Of a DNA stretch of 64,000 nt, positions 52,686-63,156 are shown piece after piece. The stretch's first letter is position 1; each line of letters opens with the position of its first letter. The notes under the pieces are model-generated. The model had not been told where the DNA came from and ran no database searches. It worked only from the letters and a program-made list of their open reading frames with translations. A program made the translations under genes and the position numbers. This DNA comes from Fagopyrum homotropicum (taxonomy: Eukaryota; Streptophyta; Magnoliopsida; Caryophyllales; Polygonaceae). The stretch lies in contig BSWB01000002.1 in NCBI GenBank assembly GCA_033239125.1, positions 6,729,001 to 6,793,000 on the forward strand, read 5' to 3'.

Positions 52686-55600
52686 TGAAGAACTGATAGG
52701 TGACTTTGATTTCAGGGGCTTTGAAACAACTTTCAAGGACCTTGACTTCTTGCTCCTGCAAAATCAAGTTAGTCACAATAAAGATATAAGGTGCGGAATT
52801 GAAAAGATTGACACGAGGATATGTTTACGAAGTTCGGCTCTAAATAGCCTACTCTCCGTCCCAGGGTATATCCGTAGGATCTAACTATCTATTATCAGCT
52901 CCAAAGAGTCCTAGATACAAACTAGAAGAAATCCCCTCCTTCTCTCACTGTAGCCAACGCTACGATCTAGCTTCAACTCTTAACCTAGCTATAATAGCCT
53001 AGTTACTTCGCTGAGTAACACACACTCTAATATAACACCATTTAGATCTTTCAATGGAGCTCTAGTGTTTTCTCTCTCTAAAGGGATAAAGCTTTTTGAA
53101 TGAGAGAAAGAAAAACAACGAATGAAGATGATTTAGTTTCTTGAAGATGTAAAAGATATTTTCCGATGTAGGCTTGTGTACTTGTCTTCTTTGACCATCA
53201 TCTTCATTTATACTCTTCGATGGAAAGGTCTTCTAGCCGTTGTGAAGATGACCGTTGAAGATGAATCTTCGTTTCCATGAAGATCGTTTTCCTGTTCAGA
53301 GATAAGGTAGACGTTGTAAATCTTCAACCTATTAATACGTCGAATCTTTTACTCCGATCTTCTCGTTTTCTATCTGAAGAGAAGATATTATTGCCGTTGA
53401 GTTTGTTAAGAAAATCTCTTAGAAAAGATTTTCTTATTCTTCATATAAGATCTTTGGTTGAATCTTCGGCTGGATTCTTTTATAAATCTCTTAGAAAAGA
53501 TTCTCTTATAAATCCAAGGCTCTTGATATCTCCTTTTGTATTCGCCATCTTCCTTCGTCCTTAGAACTATACTTCAAGGCCCTTGAAACTAATATCAAAG
53601 CCCTTGACATATGTTTCTTGTACCTGCATTGAATTCAAACCAACCGAATATCTAGAAATATAATCAAGTACATTTTTTTTTAAAAAGGGAAAGCGGTTCG
53701 AAAACATTAGACGACATGCCGTCTATTGGAACGAAAGGCCGGAAAAGATCGGCAGACGGACTAACCGTCATGAAGGACACAACAAAGTAGAAGAGAAACA
53801 CACAAAAATACATCAAAAAGACCCGAAAGCTAACAAATCTTCACGGGAAAGCAGACTGATCTAGTCAATAGGCAGCGACGAGCAACAACGTTTATCTTGA
53901 AGGAAGTACACAGGTAAGGAGCCTGGGGAACAACTGTGGACACGTCAGATTTGAGCTGCAACAAAGTCGTCAGGAGTCGATCACAAATCCACGCTACCTT
54001 CTCGACAAACCGCTCGAACCGCAACCAAATGAAAACATCAAAACTGAGAAGACGATGCAGCGGAACACGGGTACCCTGATATATAAATGTGTGTTACTTT
54101 GATAGTTAAAAGAGTCATGATTTATAAGGAGAAAATTATTCAAGAAGTTTGTTCGAAATTGTTTGCAAAATCCTTAATTCATAGGGCAATAAGATTTGAG
54201 CCTTAATTCATTCAAAACTTATCTTTATCTTGATAAGGTAGTTATGAGCTTCTTAAACGCTTGTGGAAGATCGAAACTGGTATGAATTGTTTGGTTTCAC
54301 TCAAGTCAAAGAACAAGAGTGGCCACTCATGTTATGTACAGTCTTTGAGAGGAATTTTCGGAATGAAGTAAGTGATTTAGTAGTTGAACTTTTTGGTTCC
54401 TAGAGTGTTAGTAACAACATCCTGATACTTGGCAAAATTTGCATCCCTAAAAATTATACTCTCTAATCAAGACCTTACTCCTTATTGTTTTGAGCCCTAC
54501 AAGGAATAGTATTAGCATTTGATTAAGTTTAATAGAAATCGATGGGAAGATATGGGCAATATTATTAAGTCAGAATATGCCTTTAATTTGTATAGAATTT
54601 GGGGTTATCTATAGGCTGCAAGAAATCCTTGTTTGCTTTAGTAGGCTGTAAACCAAAATTCATGTTGATCAAACTGGTCCTGATGATACAAATCGAAACT
54701 AAATTGATGAACATTAACAAAGAAAGCAAATCCCAAAATAACCTTAGAAGAAGCAACATCAATCTAGTAGAAGAAGCTGAAAGAAGACGGCCATGGTTAA
54801 ACAGTTTTTTTTTTCCAAGGAACAACAGTGGTTTTAGTCCAAACACAAAAAAAGCTAGTGGGTAGGCCATAGCCACAACTACCTTTTTCAGAATTCACAG
54901 AAAACTAAGAAATCAAGACACCTCCCCGCCGTTTCAAGCTCTGATTTTGCGTTAATCTTTGCAAGGTTGCCGAGTGATGGAGTTCGAAACAATTCTGGAA
55001 TCGCAATAGAAGCCCCAACCTAGAACCTCCAAATAGAAGAGATTGAGACCCAATGATTTTTGGAGGAGCCGCAATCTAGGTCCACCGGTCAGCGAAGCGT
55101 TGAGGAGCCCCGATCCAGTATTACCGGCAAAAGACGGAGTGGGCAACAGAAGGTTGTATGCTTCGGATTTTTTATTTTAAATTTTTTTTTAAATTTGGGA
55201 AGGATAGGGGTAGCCATGACTGTGTTGTTTTAAGGGTTTTCCTCAGGCTCTCTACAAAGAGAGAGTGTTTTGTCACTGCAAAATTGTGGATTACCAACTA
55301 TTTTAAATTTGGACAAAGTCGAAGATCGAAGATCAAATCCACCAAGGACGAGGACAAACGCCTTTAAGGTTCGCCGGAGAAGAGAACAGGGCGAAGGAAG
55401 GTCATGACTCGGTTGATCCAACCATCAAGACAAAAGAAGGTCGAAGACGAAAGCATCACAATAAGGTCGGGATTCGGGTAGATCCAACCATCTAAGGTTT
55501 TACCGGAGGAGAGAGATGGGCGAAGAAATCGCCGAAGAGAGAAAAGGGCAAAGTAGGGAGTACTTGGGTAGATCCGGGGTTCTAAAGTACGAGATTGCCA

Positions 55601-55930
55601 GAATCTCCTTTTGAGCATTATTTGGCCAAAATTTGATGTTTACCATGTCTGTTCAAGACAATAACAATCATTATTGAAGGCGAAAGAGAGGTTTTCTCTA
55701 TGTTGGATTTCCCATGCTCTTAAGTGTAGTTGATTTGGAGTTTGGGTTTGCGTTTTTAGTAGCGGCGGTCTTGGAGTAGTTCTGATGTTTAGGGTTTTGG
55801 AAGAGAGGTTTTCTCCCAAATTTAATCTATTATAATCAAGTACATTGTTAGTACATCCAACTACTTATATTTGTGTGAAGTCTTCCATCATCAACACCTG
55901 TAAACCATTTTAATCAAGGTGGAGTTTTCA
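52686..55930 (-). repeat. 3' LTR of the Sirevirus-like element, interrupted by a LINE
   Basis: On the minus strand it starts TGAAAACTCCACC just after the purine tract and ends GTTCTTCA at 52686; the termini pair as short inverted repeats. Without the LINE and its duplication it is about 1.07 kb. A minus-strand TATA-like GTATAAATG lies at 53206-53214. The left limit is inferred from terminal bases only. Confidence 0.65.
53675..55830 (-). mobile_element. Internally deleted LINE with 16-bp target duplication
   Basis: The duplication TATAATCAAGTACATT occurs at 53659-53674 and 55831-55846. The T-rich tract at 53675 is the A-tail of a minus-strand LINE. Its last about 250 bp share sequence with 38463-38690 and 38990-39058. 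The other end (GGGAGAAAACCTCTCTTCCA on the minus strand) looks like a LINE 5' leader. At 2,156 bp with no RT domain it seems to keep 5' and 3' parts only; short ORFs at 55364-55618, 54583-54876 and 53830-54024 are unrecognised. Confidence 0.78.
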
Positions 55931-55942
55931 ATCTCCCCCTTG
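55931..55942 (-). other. Polypurine tract of the Sirevirus-like element
   Basis: AAGGGGGAGAT on the minus strand, directly before the LTR start TTGAAAACTCC, is a classic copia plus-strand primer tract. It fixes the inner boundary of the 3' LTR. Confidence 0.85.
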
Positions 55943-56185
55943 ATGGAAGACAACACAAATTCTCGTACCTGCATTTGTTAGTTTATCAATGCATATGAAA
56001 ATCTCAAAAACTAAAATACAGAATGTAGTATATCAAAATGTCGGATCATATTTCTCCCCTTTTGTCTTTCAACAAGGGAGAAAAAGCAGTCAAACCAAGG
56101 AGTTTTAAAAACATACGATTACAGACCCAAAAACAATCATATTTTCAAAACTAAAAGATTTTTAAAACATGTCAAGTAGCAAGCT

Positions 56186-56986
56186 TCAGTCTTCATTGTG
56201 CCACTTTGAGGAGCTTACTTTCCCATAATAATCCTTCATGCACATGTCTCTCCAACGACCCTGTGCATTGGCAAGATCACGCTCCTTTAAGGATAGGTTT
56301 GTTCCCCTTTGTGTAGAATCCTTTGCATACTTCTTAACAACCCCAAATTCTTCAATTGTCAAAATGTCAAGATCATTTGGCAATGGTTGTCTAATGGGCT
56401 GGTCATTGACAATTTTGTAACACTGATCCATTACCTTCTCTGCATCCTTCTTAGTCTCCTTCCCATCTTCCTCTGATATGGGTCTAATGCTAGTTGCAGC
56501 TGTGAGGGACATAGCACTAACATGGAATAGCTGATTAATCTTCTGATTTAGGATTCCAAGAAGATCTTGAGCCTTGTCCATCTGATCAGTCATGGACACT
56601 TTAAACTCTATAAACTCATAAGTTAATGATTTCAATGATGCTTCCACAAAATTCAATCTTTGCTGCGTAGTAAAATTCCACTCACGCTGCTCCATCAACA
56701 CCCACACATTACTAAACCCCACCTTAGTCTTTCGAATTCCTATTTTCTCAAAGAAGACTTCATCTAATCCATCATTGTAAAGATGACATGCCTCACCAGA
56801 ATAATCGACTAAAAAGTGTGTGAATATTATGGGAAGCAAATTCCCATAAGGTAGGTGGCGGATACTTGGAGAATTGATTGTATTCACCATATGAGACAAA
56901 AGAATTTCAGGCAAATTTACCTTCAACCCATTTAACACATTGTAAGTCAAGATCAGCACTGAGTTGATTATAGTTTCTTTGTCACC
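56186..56986 (-). pseudogene. Env-position ORF of the Sirevirus-like element, C-terminal piece
   Basis: From 56986 to the stop at 56186 the frame encodes DGDKETIINSVLILTYNVLN and continues to SSSKWHNED. It includes a heptad-like segment (FVEASLKSLTYEFIEFKVSM and on to QDLLGILNQKINQLF, likely coiled coil) and an acidic, Lys-rich end. The reading frame is open beyond 56995 only because the hAT subterminal repeats happen to be open; those codons (PDIRGYP-type) are not part of the protein. Family unknown beyond the N-terminal similarity described for the middle piece. Confidence 0.75.
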
Positions 56987-56994
56987 ATCTCTAG
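56987..56994. repeat. Target duplication of the hAT element, left
   Basis: ATCTCTAG, repeated exactly at 60414-60421. An 8-bp duplication is diagnostic of hAT transposition. Confidence 0.93.
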
Positions 56995-59900
56995 TAGGGG
57001 TGTGCAAAACCAATCCGATCCGCCGGTCCGGTCCGAAAAATCCGTCGACCCGATCCGGAAAAACCCGATATTTTACTACCCGTTTTGATCCGGTCCGAAT
57101 CCGATCCGGGAGATTTTCCCGGATCATCGGATCGGATACGGATCGGGGTTTTAGCCATCCGGATATCCGCGGATACCCGAAAAAAAACGGATATCCGCGG
57201 ATATCCGGATAATCCCGGATATCCGGATACTCACGGATCACCGGATATCCGCGGATCGTCTCGGGTCACCGGATATCCGGATAGCTCCGGATCGCCGGAT
57301 ATCCGGATAGTCACGGATCACTATATATTCCCGGATATCCGGCTATTAAAAAATTTTATTATAATTTTAAATGTATTTGTTTTAGGAAGGATAAATAAAG
57401 ATTGTATATTATAATTATGTACTAATATTTATATTTAAAATAATATTAAATGGAAAAATATTTGAGTTAGACAAAGTGATGAATTAATAATGTGCATACT
57501 TAGTTACTCTATATCATTATGTAGTTTTGTATTAATAATTGTAGTTGACATATTTTACAATATACATGGTAAATTATTTTAGTTAATCAAAGTAATGAAT
57601 TGATAATATTTTTTGTATAACTTTATACGTACTCACATAGTCACATTAATCTCATTTAATTTAGTTAAACATATATACATCTATAATATATACAACTTTG
57701 TACATACTCACATATTCATACCTTTCGGAATAAATACTCATAATATTTTTGTATTATAAATTGATCTAATTGTAAGATATATCTTTTTATAAATACGATT
57801 ATAAGTTGGTCTCAATAATAATATTTTATTAAAAGTTTGTCTCATTTGAATGAACAAATGTTCATAATAATCTTTTATTATTGGTTGGTCAAATTTGTAA
57901 GATGTTGATTATTATAAATATGATTATAAGTTGGTCTTAATAATAATATTTTATTAGAAATTTATTTTATTTAAATGAACAAATGTTCATTAATAATCTA
58001 TTATTATAAGTTAGTTTTATTTTCAGATATAGATATATATAGATATGATTATAAGTTGGTTTCAATAATAATCCATTATTATAAGTTAGTCTCATTTAAA
58101 CGAACAAATGTTAATAATAATTTTTTTAATTATAAGTTGATCTCATTGTAAGATATAAATTTTATAAGATGGTCTCAATGATAATCTTTTATTAGAAGTT
58201 GATTTCATTTATATGAACAAATGTCCATAATAATATTTTATTATAAGTTGATTTCATTGTAAGATATGTATTTTTTATAAGTTGCTCTCAATAATAATCT
58301 TTTATTAGATATTGATCTCATTCAAATGAACAAATATTCATAATAATATTTTATTATAAGTTGATCTCATTGTAAGATATGTATTTTTATAAGTTGCTCT
58401 CAATAATAATCTTTTATTAGAATTTGATCTCATTCAAATGAACAAATATTCATAATAATCTTTTATTATAAGTTGATATCAACAATAATCTTTTGTTAGA
58501 AACTTGTCTCATTTAAAAGAACAAATGTTCATAATGATCTTTTATTATTATTTGATCTCATTGTAAGATATATATTTTATAAGATGGTCTCAATAATAAT
58601 CTTTTATTAGAAGTTAATCTCATTTGAATGAACAAATGTCCATAATAATCTTTTATTATCAATTGATCTCTTTGTAAAATATATATTTTTATAAGTTGGT
58701 CTCAATAATAATCTTTTATTAGAAGTTGGTTTCATTTAAATGAATAAATAATGATGATAATGATAATTGTAAAACCATACATCTAATAAATTTTATCATA
58801 AGGTTGTAAAAATATTATTAAATAATAATGGTATATAACGAGTATTTTAATTTCAATTATTATAACCCTATTAAAGATAAGATATGTGGTAAATGTCCAT
58901 AATAATCTTTTTATCATAAGGTTGTAAGAACATAATTATATTCAAACATGGTTAAAAGAATTAAACATACATATAATAAATTTTGATTCAAATAAGATTT
59001 CACTATAATTATAAAAAGTCATCTTTATATATCATAATTTACTATGCATATTAAATACTATAGGTCTATAACGAGTTTTTTAATTTCAATTCTTATCATC
59101 CTATTAAAGATAAGTTATGTGGTAATGTCTTAATATAAGTTCTCATTAAATAAATAATGATGATAATGAAAATTGTAATTTGAGTAAAAAAAACTTGGCA
59201 CAACAATTTTTCGAAAAGGCTTCTATAGAAAATAATATAAATAAATTTAGATCCAAATAAAATTTACTTTTCTACTTTAGTTCTACAAATTATTTTTTTA
59301 AAGATATTAAATATAACTTTTGGTTTTAACTTCTAGTTCACTATACAAGATTACAAGTACAAAATTACATACTATAAGTTTATATAATGATATTTTATAA
59401 GTCTAACTATTTTAACCATGTTAGCCATAAGATTTGTATTAAAGTCTTAAAAATAAGTTTATGAATAATATAAGTAATGATGATTATGACAACTATAGCT
59501 TTAGTCATTTTTTTTCTTAGCAACTCAACCTTTTATTAGAAGATCGTCTCATTTAATGAAACCGTCTATATATACATACATATATATATGTATGTGTTTA
59601 TATAAATACAAGATTGTTTTAGAATATATGCAAATTTTTATATTTTATTATAATTTTGTAAATATCGTTTTCTTGTGTAATTATTATTCATAATATTTAT
59701 AATGAAATACAATCAATTAGCTTTTGTTAAAATAAAATAAGTTAATCGACTTTGATAATATTTAATAATAATATTTTCTATATATTAATATTTTCAAGAA
59801 TAAAAATATAAAATTTATCCAAGTTAAATAATTTACTTTTACTTTAGCATTCTCAATTTTTTTTATTTGGTAATGTATGAATTAGTTATAAAGTTTAAAG

Positions 59901-60413
59901 ATAAAGATATTTATTGTTTTACAACTATATTTTTATTTTCTTATTATAATGTATGTTAATATTTTCATTTTTTTTATTATATATATCATTATCAATTTTA
60001 ATTTTGATTTTTTTTGTGTCTTTGAATTATTTTTATTACATTTTGTGATAAATAAAGTAGCAAATACATATCCGGATCAAGCGGATATTCAGATCAATCG
60101 GATATCCGGATCCGGCTAAAGTCATTTTTCGGATCAACCGGGTCAAGCATAAGTCATTCGGATCAAACGGATAATCCGGATATCCGCGGATAATAATCCG
60201 ATCCGATCCGGCTATAATGATTTTCGGATACTATATTTTGATATTCGGATCAATCGGATCGGCCGGATATCCGCGGATAATTATCCGATCAGATCCGGGA
60301 AAAAGTGTCGGATATCCGGCCGGATACGGATCAGATCCGGATCGGGGGTTTTATGAAAATTTCTATTCGGATATCCGGGTATTCGGATCGGATCGATCCG
60401 TTGCCCACCCCTA
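56995..60413. mobile_element. Non-autonomous hAT element (3,419 bp) with ATCCGGAT-rich subterminal arrays
   Basis: Terminal inverted repeats TAGGGGTGTGCAAA and, from the right, TAGGGGTGGGCAACGG are flanked by perfect ATCTCTAG duplications. The outer about 350 bp on each side are packed with GGATATCCG, ATCCGGAT and CCGATC words in both orientations, like the subterminal transposase-binding repeats known in Ac/Ds-type elements. The interior (57340-60050) is very AT-rich, includes a diverged tandem array (57770-58760), and has no transposase ORF or BED/hATC domain. It must have been mobilised in trans. Confidence 0.9.
57770..58760. repeat. Diverged roughly 110-130-bp tandem repeat inside the hAT element
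   Basis: The unit combines TAAGTTGGTCTCAATAATAA, TCTTTTATTAGAAGTTGATC, AAATGAACAAATGTTCATAA and GTAAGATATATATTTTTATA. It recurs about eight times with substitutions and small deletions. Non-coding. Confidence 0.75.
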
Positions 60414-60729
60414 ATCTCTAGGGATAATGCATCTGTCTATAATAGAATAAACTATTCTAGCCTCTAGTGTTAAGCATGTAATGGTTGGTGGTGTTAAGGC
60501 ATTAGGAAGAAGAAGCTGTTCTTTAGCTAGTCTCAAAGTTAAAGCGGGATTTGAGTCTTCTGAAGCACTATAACGAGGAATACCAAAAATATCTGCAAGA
60601 ATTTCAGTAGTGAGGGTAATTTTCTTACCTTTGATGACAGTGTTTAGAATCCATTCCCCTCTCTCATGTCTTGCAGTTAAATTGGCATAAAACAGCCTTG
60701 TCAGTCTTGGATACGTCGATTCTCCTGGA
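60414..60729 (-). pseudogene. Env-position ORF of the Sirevirus-like element, middle piece
   Basis: The minus-strand frame from LNPGESTYPRLTRLFYANLT through KKITLTTEILADIFGIPRYS to DRCIIPRD resembles the Transposase_32-type 'putative plant transposon protein' family. It is bounded by the Mutator-like element on its 5' side and the hAT element on its 3' side, and reads in frame with both flanking pieces across the target duplications. Function unknown; no membrane segment or signal peptide is visible, so 'env' refers to position only. Confidence 0.75.
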
Positions 60730-60738
60730 TTTAACATA

Positions 60739-61574
60739 GAGAAAACTACATAAAACCACCCTTAATAATCACTTTTTTCCAATAAACCACCCTTTATAAA
60801 AAAATTAGCATAAAACCACCCTTAATGTTCAACTATTTGCAGTAAACCACCCCTTATAATTTTTTGGCATAAAGCCACCCTTAATTTTTAAATTTTTGCA
60901 ATTAAACACCCATACTAATTAAAACTACTTCAAATAATTTAAAATTGAAGCATAGACATAATAAATTTTCATTATTAATATCATAGATGATTTCAATATG
61001 TTTGATTAAGTATTACAATTTATACTAGAAAAATAAAAAATAAAACATATTTTATTACCCATAAACAATACATAAGCCAAAATACTTTTGTGTTATGCAC
61101 AAAATTAAACGTTGTGTTTTTAAAGATATAGCTTATTAAAAATATGTTTTTTAATTTAGGCTTGAAAATATGAAATAGTATATAAATTACTGAATATAAA
61201 ATTTCTATAGTTTTTTTTTATGTTTTGTACATGGGTAATAAAAATTGTATAATTTTTTTGATTATTTTTCAAGTTTAAATTGTGATACTAACCAAATTAC
61301 AATATTTAATCAAACTATAGAAATTAATGTGATATTAATAATAAAATTTACTTTGTCAATGCTTCAATTTTAAATTATTTTAAGTAATTTAAATTAGTAT
61401 GGGTGGTTAATTGCAAACTTTTAGAAATTAAGGGTGGTTTTATGCCAAAAAAATTATTAGGGGTGGTTTACTGCAAATAGTTGAACATTAAGGGTGGTTT
61501 TGTGCTAAAACTTTTATAAGGGGTGGTTTATTGCAAAAGAGTGATTATTAAGGGTGGTTTTATGCAGTTTTCTC
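60739..61574. mobile_element. Mutator-like MITE (836 bp) with long TIRs and a perfect 9-bp duplication
   Basis: Ends GAGAAAACTACATAAAACC and, from the right, GAGAAAACTGCATAAAACC extend as inverted repeats for about 240 bp. Each contains several CATAAAACCACCCTTAAT-type repeats. Flanking TTTAACATA is exact (60730-60738, 61575-61583). Long TIRs plus 9-bp duplication indicate a Mutator-like element. No ORF. Confidence 0.92.
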
Positions 61575-61906
61575 TTTAACATAATCCATATAACACTTTC
61601 CATGAGCACTTCAAAGCCTGGCAGAGACGAGCATGTAAACAGTTCACAGTGAACTCCCTCGCAGATGCACTGAGGGCGGTTATCATATTCCTTGACCCAC
61701 TTCTTTGCAGCTGTTGGATTCGTGAACCAATTTGAGGGAAGCCCATTCCTAGCAAAGATATCGGCATCCCTTGAGAATCCTGAAGAACTAGAACTTGACC
61801 CTGAGTCAGAACTTGAGTCAGAAGAGTCGGATGATACATGAACGACCCTTTGTTGTTTTGGAGCTGAAGATGTTGCTTCGTTGACTGAAGATCTTTTGGG
61901 AGCCAT
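61575..61906 (-). pseudogene. Env-position ORF of the Sirevirus-like element, N-terminal piece
   Basis: Begins with ATG at 61906 (MAPKRSSVNEATSSAPKQQR), has a Ser/Asp-rich stretch (VHVSSDSSDSSSDSGSSSSS) and continues RNGLPSNWFTNPTAAKKWVK, then ESVIWIM at the Mutator-like insertion. Start position and spacing downstream of the pol stop (62320) fit a separate downstream ORF. Apart from the two insertions I see no stop in the three pieces. Confidence 0.75.
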
Positions 61907-62319
61907 TTGAGATTTTGAGAAAACGATGAAGAAGGTTTTGGAAAATCGGAAGAGTAAAGCACCGTTCTTTCAAAAGACAAGGGAAGCGGAAGAGAGAAAG
62001 AGAAAAGAAAAGAGGTATTTAAGGGAAGAAGTCTAATCAACGTAAGATCAAAGGATTTTCTAAAATCTTGACAAATAAAAAATCTCACCATAAATATCGG
62101 TAATCTCTTTTCAAAAACCTTTGAATCTGGAAACAAACCTTTTGAAATTCCTTTAAAAACATTAGATAATTCAATATCTAAGAGATATGAATTTCTAATT
62201 GATCCGTTTATTTATTTACCCTTGAAATATGTTTCAAGGTCCCCTTGAATTTCATTTCAAGGCCCTTGAAACATCAATTGGGCTGCATACGTAGGATGAT
62301 TAAAACTTGTTAACTCCCC

Positions 62320-63137
62320 CTACGTTAATGCTTCCTTGTTTAGCATACCAAGCTCTAATCTAATAAAATTAAATTGTTTATCAGGAAGAGGCTTGGTAAA
62401 GATATGTGCAAGCTGCAAGTTAGTTGAGATAAAAGAAATCGAAACATCACCTTTCTCAACATGATCAAGAATGAAGTGATGCCTCACATCAATATGCTTA
62501 GTTCTTGAATGCTGCACATGATTTTTAGTTATAGAAATTAACACTAATATTATCACATTTAATTGAAATACCTTTTAAATCAAAGCCAAGGTCACGAAGT
62601 TGTTGAGCAATCCAAAGAATTTGAGCACAACAGGCTCCAACCGCTATATACTCAGCTTCAGCTGTGGATAGGGCAACAGAATTTTGCTTCTTGGATTTCC
62701 AACTGGTTAGGGATGACCCTAAGAATTGACAACATCCAGAAGTACTCTTTCTGTCAACCTTATAACCTGCAAAGTCTGCATTTGAATAGCCAACAAGATG
62801 AAACGAGCTTTGACGTGGGTACCATAACCCTAGATCCTTAGTGCCATTTAGACACCGATTTTTTTTTTCACAGCAATCAGGTGTGACTCTTTAGGATCAG
62901 CTTGAAATCTTGTACACATGCATACGCTAAACATAATGTCAGGACGACTTGCAGTTAGATATAACAATGAACCGATCATACCTCTATACTCCTTTTGTAC
63001 TACACTTTTGCCATTCTTGTCATGATCTAGCGAAAGTGTTGAACTCATAGGAGTCTTTGCAACCTTAGATTGATCCATTTTGTACTTTTTAAGCAAGTCT
63101 TTAATGGTGGAAATGGAGTACCGAACATCGATGAAAG
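62320..63137 (-). pseudogene. Sirevirus-like copia pol, RT end and RNase H
   Basis: Starts abruptly within RT after a junction at about 63137 (STIKDLLKKYKMDQSKVAKT), then YRGMIGSLLYLTASRPDIMF, RNase H (YSNADFAGYKVDRKSTSGCC, VALSTAEAEYIAVGACCAQI, IKCDN) and QHSRTKHIDVRHHFILDHVE to the stop at 62320. There are frame breaks near 62850 and 62545, the latter next to a disrupted stretch after KCDNISVNF. RNase H acidic residues are in NADFAG, EAEY and CDN. RT catalytic YVDD lies upstream and is missing. Confidence 0.85.
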
Positions 63138-63156
63138 TCATTCAACCGATTCAATC

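Larger units (their letters stand above)
52686..63137 (-). mobile_element. Sirevirus-like Ty1/copia retrotransposon, 5'-truncated, with three nested insertions
   Basis: On the minus strand, RT end and RNase H (63137-62320) are followed by an env-position ORF (61906-56186 in three pieces), a purine tract (55931-55941) and an LTR (55930-52686). The pol wording (KKYKMDQSKVAKTPMS, YRGMIGSLLYLTASRPDIMF, QHSRTKHIDVRHHFI) fits the Sirevirus/Maximus lineage, which often carries an extra ORF between pol and the 3' LTR. Everything upstream of the end of RT is missing. Insertions: LINE 53675-55830, hAT 56995-60413, Mutator-like 60739-61574. Confidence 0.82.

Noticed and set aside
53830..54024. 64-codon minus-strand ORF
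   Set aside because: It lies in the 3' region of the deleted LINE and has no known domain.
56995..57241. N-terminal part of the 351-codon ORF (PDIRGYP-type residues) and mirror ORFs on the plus strand
   Set aside because: These codons lie inside the hAT subterminal repeats; the env-position protein sequence starts only at the target duplication.
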